Assembly: GCF_047338595.1 (NCBI RefSeq)
Contig: NZ_JBLFBO010000003.1
Span: 62,001 to 126,000, forward strand
DNA length: 64,000 bases
Reading direction: 5' to 3'
Source of the DNA: Nitrospira_D sp019636945
Lineage (GTDB): Bacteria > Nitrospirota > Nitrospiria > Nitrospirales > Nitrospiraceae
Below, piece by piece: positions 52,894 to 61,430 of the stretch (position 1 is its first letter; every line of letters starts with the position of its first letter). Both the position numbers and the translations under genes were made by a program. The notes under the pieces are model-generated. The model was not told where the DNA came from, searched no databases, and saw only the letters and a list, made by a program, of their open reading frames with translations.

Positions 52894-53569
52894 TGAGAAG
52901 GCCCCCATCGCGAGACTCTTAACGTTTCTTGAGCATGGTGAGCGGCTGGCCCATGACTGCGCCAAGGCGCAAGCCGGATTGTCCGCTGATTCCACGACAA
53001 GACGATTTTTGCTGAATCAGGCCAAGCAAGAATCGATGCATGCCATGGTGTTTCAGGGTGCGATTGCCTGGCTGGCCCCGAAGCACCTGCGTGATACGCC
53101 GTTTCTTCCTGCATTAGAGGAGTATCGAGCGATTCTGGATGAGGCGTTGGCACGCCGGGATCTCACGGAGACGTTCCTGGCCGAGCAAGTTGTCCTCGAA
53201 GGCTTAGGAGAAGCCGTTCTCACGCGTATTGAGGAAGGGTTAGTGAAGCGGGCGGCTCCGTTCGGACGGCTCCGTCTGGTCCTGCTGCACCAGGAGGAAG
53301 CGCACCATGGATTCGGCCGCCGTCAGCTTGAGCGAGCCATCGAATGTGGCGAGACCGATGTGACGGATCTCAACCGACGGGCGCAACGATACCTTACCTT
53401 GACTGATGCCATGGTCTTCACACTCTGTGACCTGTTTGAGAGCATTAACGAGGATGCCACAGCCTGGGCGCAGGATGTCCGGACCTTCTTGCCGGACTGG
53501 TGTGTGATGAGCAACCAGCTGTCAGCAGTCAGTCATCAGCGGGTTAGCGCCGGATGTCTGATGAGCTGA
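52877..53569 (+). CDS. Ferritin-like (di-iron) protein
   Basis: This 230-residue helical protein has spacing typical of di-iron ferritin-like bundles: E22, then E52-x-x-H55 (QESMHAMVF), E103/E108 (LAEQVVLEGLG) and E140-E141-x-H143-H144 (HQEEAHHGF). It could be an oxygenase or oxidase. The C-terminal tail (NQLSAVSHQRVSAG) is encoded by a degenerate 7-bp repeat (53517-53544) and is probably not native. It overlaps DUF547 and precedes the glycosyltransferase by 3 bases. Confidence 0.72.
   Translation: MLVGHDEKAPIARLLTFLEHGERLAHDCAKAQAGLSADSTTRRFLLNQAKQESMHAMVFQGAIAWLAPKHLRDTPFLPALEEYRAILDEALARRDLTETFLAEQVVLEGLGEAVLTRIEEGLVKRAAPFGRLRLVLLHQEEAHHGFGRRQLERAIECGETDVTDLNRRAQRYLTLTDAMVFTLCDLFESINEDATAWAQDVRTFLPDWCVMSNQLSAVSHQRVSAGCLMS
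53517..53544. repeat. Heptanucleotide tandem repeat
   Basis: Four 7-bp units, AGCTGTC, AGCAGTC, AGTCATC, AGCGGGT, encode the LSAVSHQ-type tail of the ferritin-like protein. Unit length matches the other loci; sequence does not. Confidence 0.7.
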
Positions 53570-53572
53570 TCA

Positions 53573-54277
53573 ATGATTTCTGTCATTATTCCAACCTACA
53601 ATGAAGAAAAAGCGTTGCCGAAGACGCTCCAGGCGTTGTTCTCACAGCCGGGTGAATTCGAGACGATCCTAGTCGACGGCGGCAGCACCGACCGAACCCG
53701 TGCTGTAGTCGCGGATCATATTTCCCTTACTCAGCACTCAGTCCTTAGCACTATTCAACTCATCACTGCCCCCAAGGGTCGCGCTTCTCAAATGAATGCC
53801 GGGGCCAAGGAGGCGAAGGGTGAATGGCTGCTCTTTCTGCATGCGGATACAATCCTGCCGGACGGTGCGATTCAACGATTGAATGACATGGAGACGAATC
53901 AATCGATTCAGGCCGGCGGGTTCATGCACCAGTTCTCGGGTGATGATTGGCGGCTGAAGTGCATTTCGTTCTTGGACAATTTTCGCTGCACCCGCAGCCG
54001 CATTATCTATGGTGATCAGGCGCTCTTCGTCCGGCTCGCCCTATTTGAACAGCTCGGCGGATTTCCGAATCGGCCGATCCTGGAAGACGTCGCCTTCTGT
54101 GAACGGCTTATTAAGGTCACCAATCCACACTTATTGTTTCCGCCGGTCATCACCGATGCCCGAAAGTTTATCAAGATGGGGATCTGGCGCAGTTTCATCC
54201 GCGTGCTGCTGATTATCCTTCACGTTGAGTTTCGCCTGCCGGTGCTGCCTCGAACATTTTTTCAAGACGTGCGCTAA
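53573..54277 (+). CDS. TIGR04283-type family 2 glycosyltransferase
   Basis: This 234-residue GT-A enzyme has IPTYNEEKALPKTLQAL, the donor-binding ILVDGGSTDRT, GRASQMNAGAKEAKGEWLLF, the metal-binding HADT and a late LEDVAFCERL acidic motif. This group is named for radical-SAM/selenodomain or arsenosugar-associated transferases. A radical SAM enzyme lies two genes upstream, which fits, but the usual TIGR04167-type partner is not seen. A degenerate heptamer repeat (53729-53756) inserts SLTQHSVLST between conserved motifs. Confidence 0.9.
   Translation: MISVIIPTYNEEKALPKTLQALFSQPGEFETILVDGGSTDRTRAVVADHISLTQHSVLSTIQLITAPKGRASQMNAGAKEAKGEWLLFLHADTILPDGAIQRLNDMETNQSIQAGGFMHQFSGDDWRLKCISFLDNFRCTRSRIIYGDQALFVRLALFEQLGGFPNRPILEDVAFCERLIKVTNPHLLFPPVITDARKFIKMGIWRSFIRVLLIILHVEFRLPVLPRTFFQDVR
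53729..53756. repeat. Heptanucleotide tandem repeat
   Basis: Units ACTCAGC, ACTCAGT, CCTTAGC, ACTATTC lie inside the glycosyltransferase gene, between the DGGSTDRT and GRASQMNAG motifs, where relatives would be expected to have a short loop. Confidence 0.7.
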
Positions 54278-54656
54278 CCGTCTACGCTCTCTCCTGATCT
54301 CACTTGGTCAAGTGCCGGTATGGTTGAACGTTTGCGCGACCGGGAGACGACCCATGCGACATAGTTATGTCGGTGTGAATCTCTTTAGATACAGCATCCA
54401 ATTGGATACACCTGAGTTTTGATCGGCACGACGCAATTGCCAGGCGGTGTTAATGCATGGAATTGCATTAGATTGTGTGTAATTAGCGACAAACTGCGTG
54501 TGGATGGCATGGGTCAATTACTTGGAATTTAGGGACGGGTGAGGATGTTAAATTTTAACTAATTCTTATACGGTATCGCGTTGTGCTCACGGTCTGAACT
54601 CGGTAGACTCCCTCGGCTTAATATCGACGGGCTTACTCAATTTAAGGAGGCAGAGA
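54278..54656 (+). other. Upstream region of the cupredoxin gene
   Basis: 379 bases without a gene. A 7-bp inverted repeat TAATGCA (54451-54457) and TGCATTA (54464-54470) with a 6-base spacer looks like an operator. AT-rich sequence (54548-54572) may contain the promoter, but no confident -35/-10 pair was found. TAAGGAGG precedes the next start. Confidence 0.4.
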
Positions 54657-56492
54657 ATGAGCAAAAGGGTTACGGTATTTGTACGTTCATGTTTGGCCAT
54701 CGCTATCGTCATGATGACTGGTTCACTTGTGGATCAGGCTCGAGCAGGCGATCCACGTATTGAATTTGAACTGACTGATGAACCGGGAGCCTGGTTCCGG
54801 AATGCTGCTGGGCCGGTTGCAGGCTTTGCATCCTTGGCTGTAGCCACACCAGGAACTGAAGTACGATTTACGGGCAAGTCCAATACGGTACACACCCGTA
54901 CCAGTCTCATTTTCCCGACTGGAGCCATCAACATGCCCTTCGATACTGCCCCACGGAAGGGGTCAGATGAAGTAGTGCTCCATACTCCGGGGCTCTACGT
55001 CTTTACCTGTAAAATCCATCCGTACATGTTCGGTGCGGTGATCGTCGACAATCCAGGAACGCCCGGCCTGGATCTTGGCGAGAGTATCACGCTTGTCAAT
55101 GGCATTACGGTACCAACGAGCAGTGACCTCGCGACCAGACTACTGCGTACCTTCTTCATTGCGACTCATCAGGCGAACTGGGAAGACTATAGTTCCTCTA
55201 CTCCCTGGCACATTACCTATCCGAGCGTGGATGTCCGCATCACAGGCGGGGCCGTGGCGAATCTCGACGCAGTCTTGAGCGCTCGCTATGGCAATGATCT
55301 CCCGAAAGAGGCACTCTTCAATCCCACGACTGCGGCGGTCGGGGAAGTCTGGGTTGATACACAATTTGAGAAAACCGCTGGGAAGAGCAAGCCTGGCACT
55401 GCAACGGCGGTGAGCGGCCAGACCTGGAAGCCGACCCGAAAGGTGGCATTGCCCCAGATCAATATGAACAATCCCCATAACATGTGGACGGATCGAAACC
55501 AGAACCTGATCTATCAGACCCAGTGGTTCGATAGTAAGCTGACGGTCTTTAATCGTACGACAGGGCAGTTCCTGAATAATATTTCCGTGGGGGAGTCTCC
55601 TTCCCACGTGATGACAAGGGTTGACACTGATCAGCTCCATGTGGCGTTGAACGGGTCGCCGAACAATGATTCGGTAGTGGAACTGGCCCCCCTGGCCAAC
55701 GGGGTGCAGCGCCGTATCAATATCGGGGCTGGCAATCCCCATGCACACTGGATGGGGCATGACGGGAAGTTGATGCTGACGCCAAATGCCTTCACGGCAA
55801 ACAGCACCCAATATAACTTTGCGAATAACCGCATCGATGCTATCCGGCAGACCGGCAATCTCCCAATTGCGACCGGGATGACGCCGGATTCAAAGAAGGC
55901 CTATGTGGCCAGTCTGCTCGATAGCACCATTACTGTTATCGATACTGCGGCACAACTGCCGATCGGAACGATCAATTTGCTGGCTAACTACAATGCCATC
56001 ACTGGTGCCATCAGTGGTCCAGTTGGCGCCTTGCCGATTCAGACGCCAGTCAGCCCGAATGGAAAGTCCATGGTCACGGCGAATACACTCACTGGGACAA
56101 TCACCATCATCGATCCTACTACGGATACAGTTGTAGGAATGTTGGGCTGTGATCCAGGCTGCCATGGGGTGCAATATGGAGCCAAGGCACCGTCGGTGGA
56201 GAATCCGAATGGCGGCTACTATGCCTATGTGTCGAGCAAGTTCTCAAACAGCCTCATTGTCGTGGATCCAGACCCCAATGGTGACGGCATTCTGACAGAT
56301 GCGAGAATTGCCGGGCGAATTTTGCTCACGGCGATTGGCACCACTGCTACCGATGATGCGATTACCGGTAATCGTGGGATGGGCGGTCAGGGGATTCTGA
56401 CTATTCCCGTCGTCTACAACGGCTGGGTACAAAACCTTCCGCAGTCCTGGAAGGATCAGTTGGCTCCCTCTCACCTGAATCCGATTCCGTAA
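54657..56492 (+). CDS. Cupredoxin/YncE-like beta-propeller exported protein
   Basis: This 611-residue protein has a signal peptide ending ARA (residue 30). The N-terminal cupredoxin domain carries likely type 1 copper ligands H79, C118, H121 and M124 (FTCKIHPYMFG). The C-terminal part is a beta-propeller of the YncE type (LTVFNRTTGQFLNNISVGES, YVASLLDSTITVIDTAA, TITIIDPTTDTVVGMLG). This arrangement resembles copper-dependent electron-transfer proteins; no second copper site is obvious. A strong ribosome-binding site and an immediate terminator suggest a single highly expressed gene. Confidence 0.87.
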   Translation: MSKRVTVFVRSCLAIAIVMMTGSLVDQARAGDPRIEFELTDEPGAWFRNAAGPVAGFASLAVATPGTEVRFTGKSNTVHTRTSLIFPTGAINMPFDTAPRKGSDEVVLHTPGLYVFTCKIHPYMFGAVIVDNPGTPGLDLGESITLVNGITVPTSSDLATRLLRTFFIATHQANWEDYSSSTPWHITYPSVDVRITGGAVANLDAVLSARYGNDLPKEALFNPTTAAVGEVWVDTQFEKTAGKSKPGTATAVSGQTWKPTRKVALPQINMNNPHNMWTDRNQNLIYQTQWFDSKLTVFNRTTGQFLNNISVGESPSHVMTRVDTDQLHVALNGSPNNDSVVELAPLANGVQRRINIGAGNPHAHWMGHDGKLMLTPNAFTANSTQYNFANNRIDAIRQTGNLPIATGMTPDSKKAYVASLLDSTITVIDTAAQLPIGTINLLANYNAITGAISGPVGALPIQTPVSPNGKSMVTANTLTGTITIIDPTTDTVVGMLGCDPGCHGVQYGAKAPSVENPNGGYYAYVSSKFSNSLIVVDPDPNGDGILTDARIAGRILLTAIGTTATDDAITGNRGMGGQGILTIPVVYNGWVQNLPQSWKDQLAPSHLNPIP

Positions 56493-56498
56493 CAATGT

Positions 56499-56535
56499 AG
56501 GAGCCCAGCCTGAGCGTCGATCAGGCTGGGCTCCT
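56499..56535 (+). terminator. Strong hairpin terminator
   Basis: A perfect 15-bp stem, AGGAGCCCAGCCTGA (56499-56513) with its complement (56521-56535), encloses a 7-base loop. TTTCCT follows directly. It ends the cupredoxin/propeller gene. Confidence 0.85.
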
Positions 56536-56853
56536 TTCCTCACCGCAACAAGAAATTTCAGATCTGGATGTAGTTTGTTCAGTTCACCGATATCCCTCTC
56601 GTTTCTGTCTGGCCGTTGTATTGCATTCCCCACCGTGCTGTCGTTCGTATTGAACACCAGGACTAATCAGCAAAAGCAGCCTAGCTTATGAGATGGCGCC
56701 TTTGACGGTTTCAGGTTTCATGTTTCAGATTTTGTATTTCTGCATACCTTGGAATTTCGAACCCGCAACGTGAAACTCATGCTGGAAGGGCGAGAGACTA
56801 ATAACGTCACAGTGGCCTATCGGATGGTATCGGAGAAGCGGTCATGAATCATG
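56536..56853. other. Intergenic region with a heptamer repeat
   Basis: 318 bases between the terminator and the convergent HEAT gene. It contains a 7-bp tandem repeat (56707-56734). No gene is recognisable. It presumably carries the 3' end of the minus-strand operon transcript. Confidence 0.4.
56707..56734. repeat. Heptanucleotide tandem repeat
   Basis: Units GGTTTCA, GGTTTCA, TGTTTCA, GATTTTG. Intergenic, unlike the other three heptamer loci. Confidence 0.7.
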
Positions 56854-57945
56854 CTACGGCCTGAGGGCAATCGGGGAGCGGCGTGCCCTGAATTTGGCCA
56901 AGATCGGAGCCAGGATTTCATGCGCGTCCGGAGATATCAGGGACTCTTGTAGGTGCATCAGTTTCTCTTCAGTCATCGACTCTAAGCTCACCAAGGCTTC
57001 TCCCGCTCGATAGCGGACCCACCACTGGTTGTCGTTGAACAAGCCGATCAACCGATCTTCATCTTCAACGGTTCCCAACTTCCCCAACGCGGTTGCTGCT
57101 TGCACCCGAACGTACCAGGCCTCGTGAGTCAGATGATGACGGACCACCGGGAGGTCAGCTGGATCGCGACATTCCCCGAATACGAAGAGGCAGGCGGCCA
57201 CCATGTTCGAGGATGGCGAAGCATCACGCAGGAACTGTCGAAGGATCGGCAGCCCGCGTTGACTTTTTGTTACCGGGAGGTAGCGAATCAGTCGGGGGCC
57301 GATATCCGGGTCTCCGTCAATGGCGGCCTGTGCAAGAACTTTAGATGCCAGGTCCCGTCCTGCCGTCTGCAGCATCGAGACAATTTTGAGCGGAGACCAG
57401 TCTGTTCGTCGACCGAGAACGGGTAAGAGCAGGGGGAGTGCCGCATTCGGATCGATACGAAGCAGAGCCTGCGCCGCGTTGAACGCTAGGAAGGAATTAT
57501 GATGGGTTACCAAGCTGCTGATCGGTGACCAGGCCGATTGATCCTGTAATCGCCCCAGTGTGACCACAGCAAGGATCCGCTGACTCAGCTGGTGAGAGTG
57601 TAACAGCTCTTTCGCCAGATGGGGAGTTCCAACTTGCTGGGCGACATGAATCAGCGGGGCGATCATCGCGTCTCGTACTGACTCATAGTGCTCGTTCCAG
57701 AGATAGAGGAAGATCACATGATCACGACGAGTCAAGGAGGGGAGTGAGTTCAGGGTCTCCTGAACGCACTGCTGTAACAATGGCTTCCAGATGGTGATGA
57801 CGCGCTGCCGCCGGTGCTGGTTTGCCAGGCGGTTTCGACGGAACAGAAGAATGGAAGCAAGGAGCAAGACGATAATGCCGCTCAGCACGACCGCGCTGAC
57901 GTACCAGAGCTCGAGTGGAAGGTCGGTATGCACGAAAGCAAGCAC
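56854..57945 (-). CDS. Membrane-anchored HEAT-repeat protein
   Basis: This 363-residue protein has one N-terminal membrane helix (LWYVSAVVLSGIIVLLLASILLF), a basic linker, and helical HEAT/PBS-lyase-like repeats (VVTLGRLQDQSAW, AFNAAQALLRIDP, VRVQAATALGKLGTVEDEDRL, VRYRAGEALVSLES). Such repeats bind protein partners. It is the last gene of a minus-strand operon with the TPR-barrel and TIM-barrel-like genes and probably scaffolds the polysaccharide machinery (inference). Confidence 0.82.
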   Translation of the reverse strand: MLAFVHTDLPLELWYVSAVVLSGIIVLLLASILLFRRNRLANQHRRQRVITIWKPLLQQCVQETLNSLPSLTRRDHVIFLYLWNEHYESVRDAMIAPLIHVAQQVGTPHLAKELLHSHQLSQRILAVVTLGRLQDQSAWSPISSLVTHHNSFLAFNAAQALLRIDPNAALPLLLPVLGRRTDWSPLKIVSMLQTAGRDLASKVLAQAAIDGDPDIGPRLIRYLPVTKSQRGLPILRQFLRDASPSSNMVAACLFVFGECRDPADLPVVRHHLTHEAWYVRVQAATALGKLGTVEDEDRLIGLFNDNQWWVRYRAGEALVSLESMTEEKLMHLQESLISPDAHEILAPILAKFRARRSPIALRP

Positions 57946-57971
57946 CTGCTCCTCTCTTACATCGTTTGCCG

Positions 57972-59801
57972 TTACCAGTGGTAGATGATGCTGAAGCTGG
58001 CTCCCCGTCTGGTATAAAGCGCTCCTCGGTCTTCGTCATAGCCGGTGACTTCCAGCGAGACCCGATCGGCCAGGGGCAACACAATACCTCCCTGGATGGT
58101 TCGACTACTCACGCGTGTCACATCTTGCGTTGCGACGATCCGTTCGCCGGATGTTCCGATGGACCCCGACGCGAAGACTTGTAGGCGGTTGGTAGGACGC
58201 CAGGTCAGCCGTGACGAGAGAGTGATGGCACCGGTCTCCGGGACGTAGTAGAGCTTTTCTGTGAGCCAGAGATTCAACGGGAGAAACACGGTCAGGCCCG
58301 GGCTGAGCAAGTGAATGTCGTCTGTTTTATAGGAGAGATAGCGATAGCCGAAGGAAGCCTCGAACATGGTGAGCAGGGGATGCACAAGGCCGAGTCCCTG
58401 GGAGACCTCTCCCGCGAACGAATATTTGGGAGAAAAATCAGGGTTGATCGTTCCTTGTGCGGCGAGATAGCCCCAGGCTCTGCGCCACAAGGGACTATAG
58501 CCTTCAGCTGACAATACTGTGTCATGGAAGCCGAATCGATTGATCGGTTCAACCCGCGCAATGAGCGTTTGCGCACCGATGGACTTCGAGACCTCCAGCA
58601 GCACATCCCGTTCGCTCCGGATACCACGTGAATAGGAAAACTGTCCATATCCGACCTTGAGATAGTCGCGGAAGGGCAACCGAACTGTCGTATCTCGTAC
58701 ACCTAGCGGGGCCTGCGGTGAGGCTTCGAGAAGCGTAGTGAGGTCCCGCACGCGTGCAGCCGCTGCTTTATCGCCGGTCAATTGATGGAGGCGGGTGTAC
58801 TGTTGAACGGCTTCCTGGGTAGCCCCACTCCAGAAGAGGGTATCGGCTAGTCCCTGCAAGGCCTCTCGATTCGTACTGTCCTGTTGAAGCACAGTGTGAT
58901 ACTGCTGGATCGCCGGGTCATACTGTTTCTGCCACGACAGCACACGTGCCAGGCCGATCTTGACATCGAGATCGGAGGAATGGCGCGTAAGGATGTCGCG
59001 ATACAGTGAGGTAGCCTGATCAAACTGTCCGTCTCGTGCCAGGACACGCGCGAGGTTTCCGCGGGTCTCGTCGTCAGCCGGAGCATCAGTCAGGATTTGT
59101 TGGTAGGCGGTGATCGCTTGCCCGTAGGCACCACTCCGTTCCCAGGCCTGTGCCTGTGCGAGCTGCTCCGTTCTCTCTTGCGGTGTGAAACCAGAGGGTA
59201 TGGTCGGCTGCGGATTGTCTGGCGGAGGGTTCGCACGTGTGATCGAAGCGATCCTCTCGGCGATTTTAGAGTCGTGACCGATGGCATAGGCCCGCTCGTA
59301 GTAGGGCAGGGCATCCGCGGCGCGCTCTTCCCAGAACAAAAGATCACCCAACCCTTGGAGCGCGTCCAGGTGACGGGGATCTTCCTGTAGAATCCCTTCG
59401 TAGAGTCGTTGTGCTTCCTTCCTCTCCATGTTCCAGGAGAGGACCCGTGCCAGCGCGGTTCGAACGTCGAGGTCCGTCGGATGTCGCTGGACAATCTCCC
59501 GGTACAGGCTTACGGCCTCTGCATGCGATCCTTGCCACGAGAGTAGTCGGGCGAGGGCGGCGCGGACGTCGTCGTTCTCAAGGTCTTGTTGAAGTATCGT
59601 CCGGTAGATGGCGATCGCATCGCCATACTGATGGGCCTGTTCAAACTGTTTGGCCTGCTCAAGCAATGAGCGTGATGATGTCTTATCAGCAGCATGAACA
59701 GGTTGATATCCGACCGTGCAGAGCACCAAGGCACCGACGCAGATGATCGACAGACGAGGACAATACATAGCTGGTCGTGTTGAAGCTGAGTTGGTCGTCA
59801 T
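57972..59801 (-). CDS. TPR protein with YaiO-type outer-membrane beta-barrel
   Basis: This 609-residue protein has a signal peptide (ending QPVHA), then TPR repeats in two blocks (AIAIYRTILQQDLENDDVRA, SLYREIVQRHPTDLDVRTAL, TAYQQILTDAPADDETRGNL). The C-terminal ~230 residues are a YaiO-like barrel (YLKVGYGQFSYSRGIRSERD onward, ending in aromatic strand SFSIIYHW). The TPR-barrel layout resembles PgaA-type polysaccharide exporters. ATG 59801 lies one base after the stop of the preceding gene, so translation is coupled. Confidence 0.85.
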   Translation of the reverse strand: MTTNSASTRPAMYCPRLSIICVGALVLCTVGYQPVHAADKTSSRSLLEQAKQFEQAHQYGDAIAIYRTILQQDLENDDVRAALARLLSWQGSHAEAVSLYREIVQRHPTDLDVRTALARVLSWNMERKEAQRLYEGILQEDPRHLDALQGLGDLLFWEERAADALPYYERAYAIGHDSKIAERIASITRANPPPDNPQPTIPSGFTPQERTEQLAQAQAWERSGAYGQAITAYQQILTDAPADDETRGNLARVLARDGQFDQATSLYRDILTRHSSDLDVKIGLARVLSWQKQYDPAIQQYHTVLQQDSTNREALQGLADTLFWSGATQEAVQQYTRLHQLTGDKAAAARVRDLTTLLEASPQAPLGVRDTTVRLPFRDYLKVGYGQFSYSRGIRSERDVLLEVSKSIGAQTLIARVEPINRFGFHDTVLSAEGYSPLWRRAWGYLAAQGTINPDFSPKYSFAGEVSQGLGLVHPLLTMFEASFGYRYLSYKTDDIHLLSPGLTVFLPLNLWLTEKLYYVPETGAITLSSRLTWRPTNRLQVFASGSIGTSGERIVATQDVTRVSSRTIQGGIVLPLADRVSLEVTGYDEDRGALYTRRGASFSIIYHW

Positions 59802-59802
59802 C

Positions 59803-61425
59803 TTATTGAGTGAGCGCCAGGTATCCGGGCAGGTCATGAATCACAAGTCCTGCGAAGGTGGCCTGATGAATTCGAGTAAAGAGGTTCATGATCATGAGCT
59901 GCACGTCTTGCTCTGTACGACCTGCAAATGAAAGGCGCTCAGGGCGTACCGCCGTTCGATGATGAATACGAAACCACATCCGATGATTCTGCTCCGGTGA
60001 TTCCATTTTTGCCTGAGAGTCCAAGGCCAACGTTCGTCGGACAGGATCAAGCACACCGTCCGCCAAAGCGGTTCGGTACTCTCGTTTCAGGATGACATGC
60101 CGCTCGAGGAGCAGACTTGTGGTTTCCAGGGCGAGCCAGACCGGCACACGTGCCAAGGCTCCGTAGCGGAGAACGTCGTCACTGATTGCCATCACTTCGT
60201 CTGCATCGGTTCGATAGCTCATGACGGCCACTTCATCCACCCGATCCATCACCGAAAACGCGAGAGGCCGCTGCCTGTGAATGGTGGAAGAGAACCAGAA
60301 GGGAATCACCACGGAGAACGTCGCTCGTCCCCGCAAGGCAGACTTCACACGATCGATGGTGTCTAAATAGCGATCGAAGATCGTTTCGTCTTCGGGAAAG
60401 CTATCCAATAGGTACGGTTCGATGTCTAACTGCACACCTGGGAGCTTCTGATTTCCCATCAGTCCCAGTAACCGGTCTAATTTCGAGATCAACGGTGTGG
60501 CGTGGTCGATCATGTCCGGAGCCCCGTCGAGCGCATAGAGCTCGATGTCCGCCGACTTTGTGACGGCAAAGAGTTGGGCGTAGGCGGTCCAGATATGATC
60601 CGAGTCATGCACATCGGGTAGTTGGAGCAAGATTCGTCGACAGTGCTGCTTCCGGCAGATTGCCACCATGCTCTCAGGATCCCGTATCGCCGCGCGATAG
60701 TCCCAATACCAAAATCCCATGGATGGAGTCGGAGGAGGTTCGGATGATGGTGTGCTGAAGGCAAGTTCGTCGATGACCAGGTCCACATCTGTATCGGCCA
60801 CGAGTCGAATATGAGTCAGCTGTCGAAGGTCGACCTGTCGTGCGAGTGAGGCCAGTGGCACCTCGAGTGAGAAGTGCCCGGTCAAACGTTCGGCTACTGC
60901 CTGGGCCTGCTGCGCGTCGACAAATTCAATCCTCACAGGGCTTGAGGTTGTCCCGCGTACCAGAAGCGTGCGAAACGATAATGCATCCAGACTCTTGTTG
61001 GTTGTCTGCAAAGGCCACATCGCTCCGCAGGGCTCAGTTCCTTGGCGATCAATCCTGAGATGGAGCGGGGGGATCAGACTGACCTCAGTCTGACACGTCA
61101 CAATGGGTTGCCACACTCCAGTCTGAGCCGACAGGTCTAGTCGGTCATCTGATGGTCGATGGGAGGAAAGAACAAATGAATTGGCCGTCCGTCGCCCGCG
61201 CACTATAATTTTAGGAATAGACTGAGAACCGGCATACACTAATTCGATTTCCTCGACATCGGTTAGTGCGCGCTGTCCAGGAATCATCAAGTCCTGGGTG
61301 AAGGCCACGGAGGGCCAGAGCCATCCTACGAGGACGAGCACACCGGCGGTCACCCGTCGGTGCAGCCGCTTTGAGGATGAGAACTCAGGGAGCGAGCCGC
61401 CATGCAACTCGATTCTGCCCCGCAT
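59803..61425 (-). CDS. Exported TIM-barrel-like protein of a polysaccharide locus
   Basis: This protein of about 540 residues has a long basic N-region and signal (VTAGVLVLVGWLWPSVAF). The first half is beta-rich, perhaps carbohydrate-binding. The second half resembles a TIM-barrel: FWYWDYRAAIRDPESM, ILLQLPDVHDSDHIW, ELYALDGAPD, KLPGVQLDIEPYLLDSFPED and VDEVAVMSYRTDADE. The QLDIEPY and MSYR segments are reminiscent of glycoside hydrolase-type barrels such as GH18-like folds. Activity is not established. Start uncertain: ATG 61425 is chosen; 61437 and 61491 would overlap the divergent gene. Confidence 0.65.
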   Translation of the reverse strand: MRGRIELHGGSLPEFSSSKRLHRRVTAGVLVLVGWLWPSVAFTQDLMIPGQRALTDVEEIELVYAGSQSIPKIIVRGRRTANSFVLSSHRPSDDRLDLSAQTGVWQPIVTCQTEVSLIPPLHLRIDRQGTEPCGAMWPLQTTNKSLDALSFRTLLVRGTTSSPVRIEFVDAQQAQAVAERLTGHFSLEVPLASLARQVDLRQLTHIRLVADTDVDLVIDELAFSTPSSEPPPTPSMGFWYWDYRAAIRDPESMVAICRKQHCRRILLQLPDVHDSDHIWTAYAQLFAVTKSADIELYALDGAPDMIDHATPLISKLDRLLGLMGNQKLPGVQLDIEPYLLDSFPEDETIFDRYLDTIDRVKSALRGRATFSVVIPFWFSSTIHRQRPLAFSVMDRVDEVAVMSYRTDADEVMAISDDVLRYGALARVPVWLALETTSLLLERHVILKREYRTALADGVLDPVRRTLALDSQAKMESPEQNHRMWFRIHHRTAVRPERLSFAGRTEQDVQLMIMNLFTRIHQATFAGLVIHDLPGYLALTQ

Positions 61426-61430
61426 CACGC

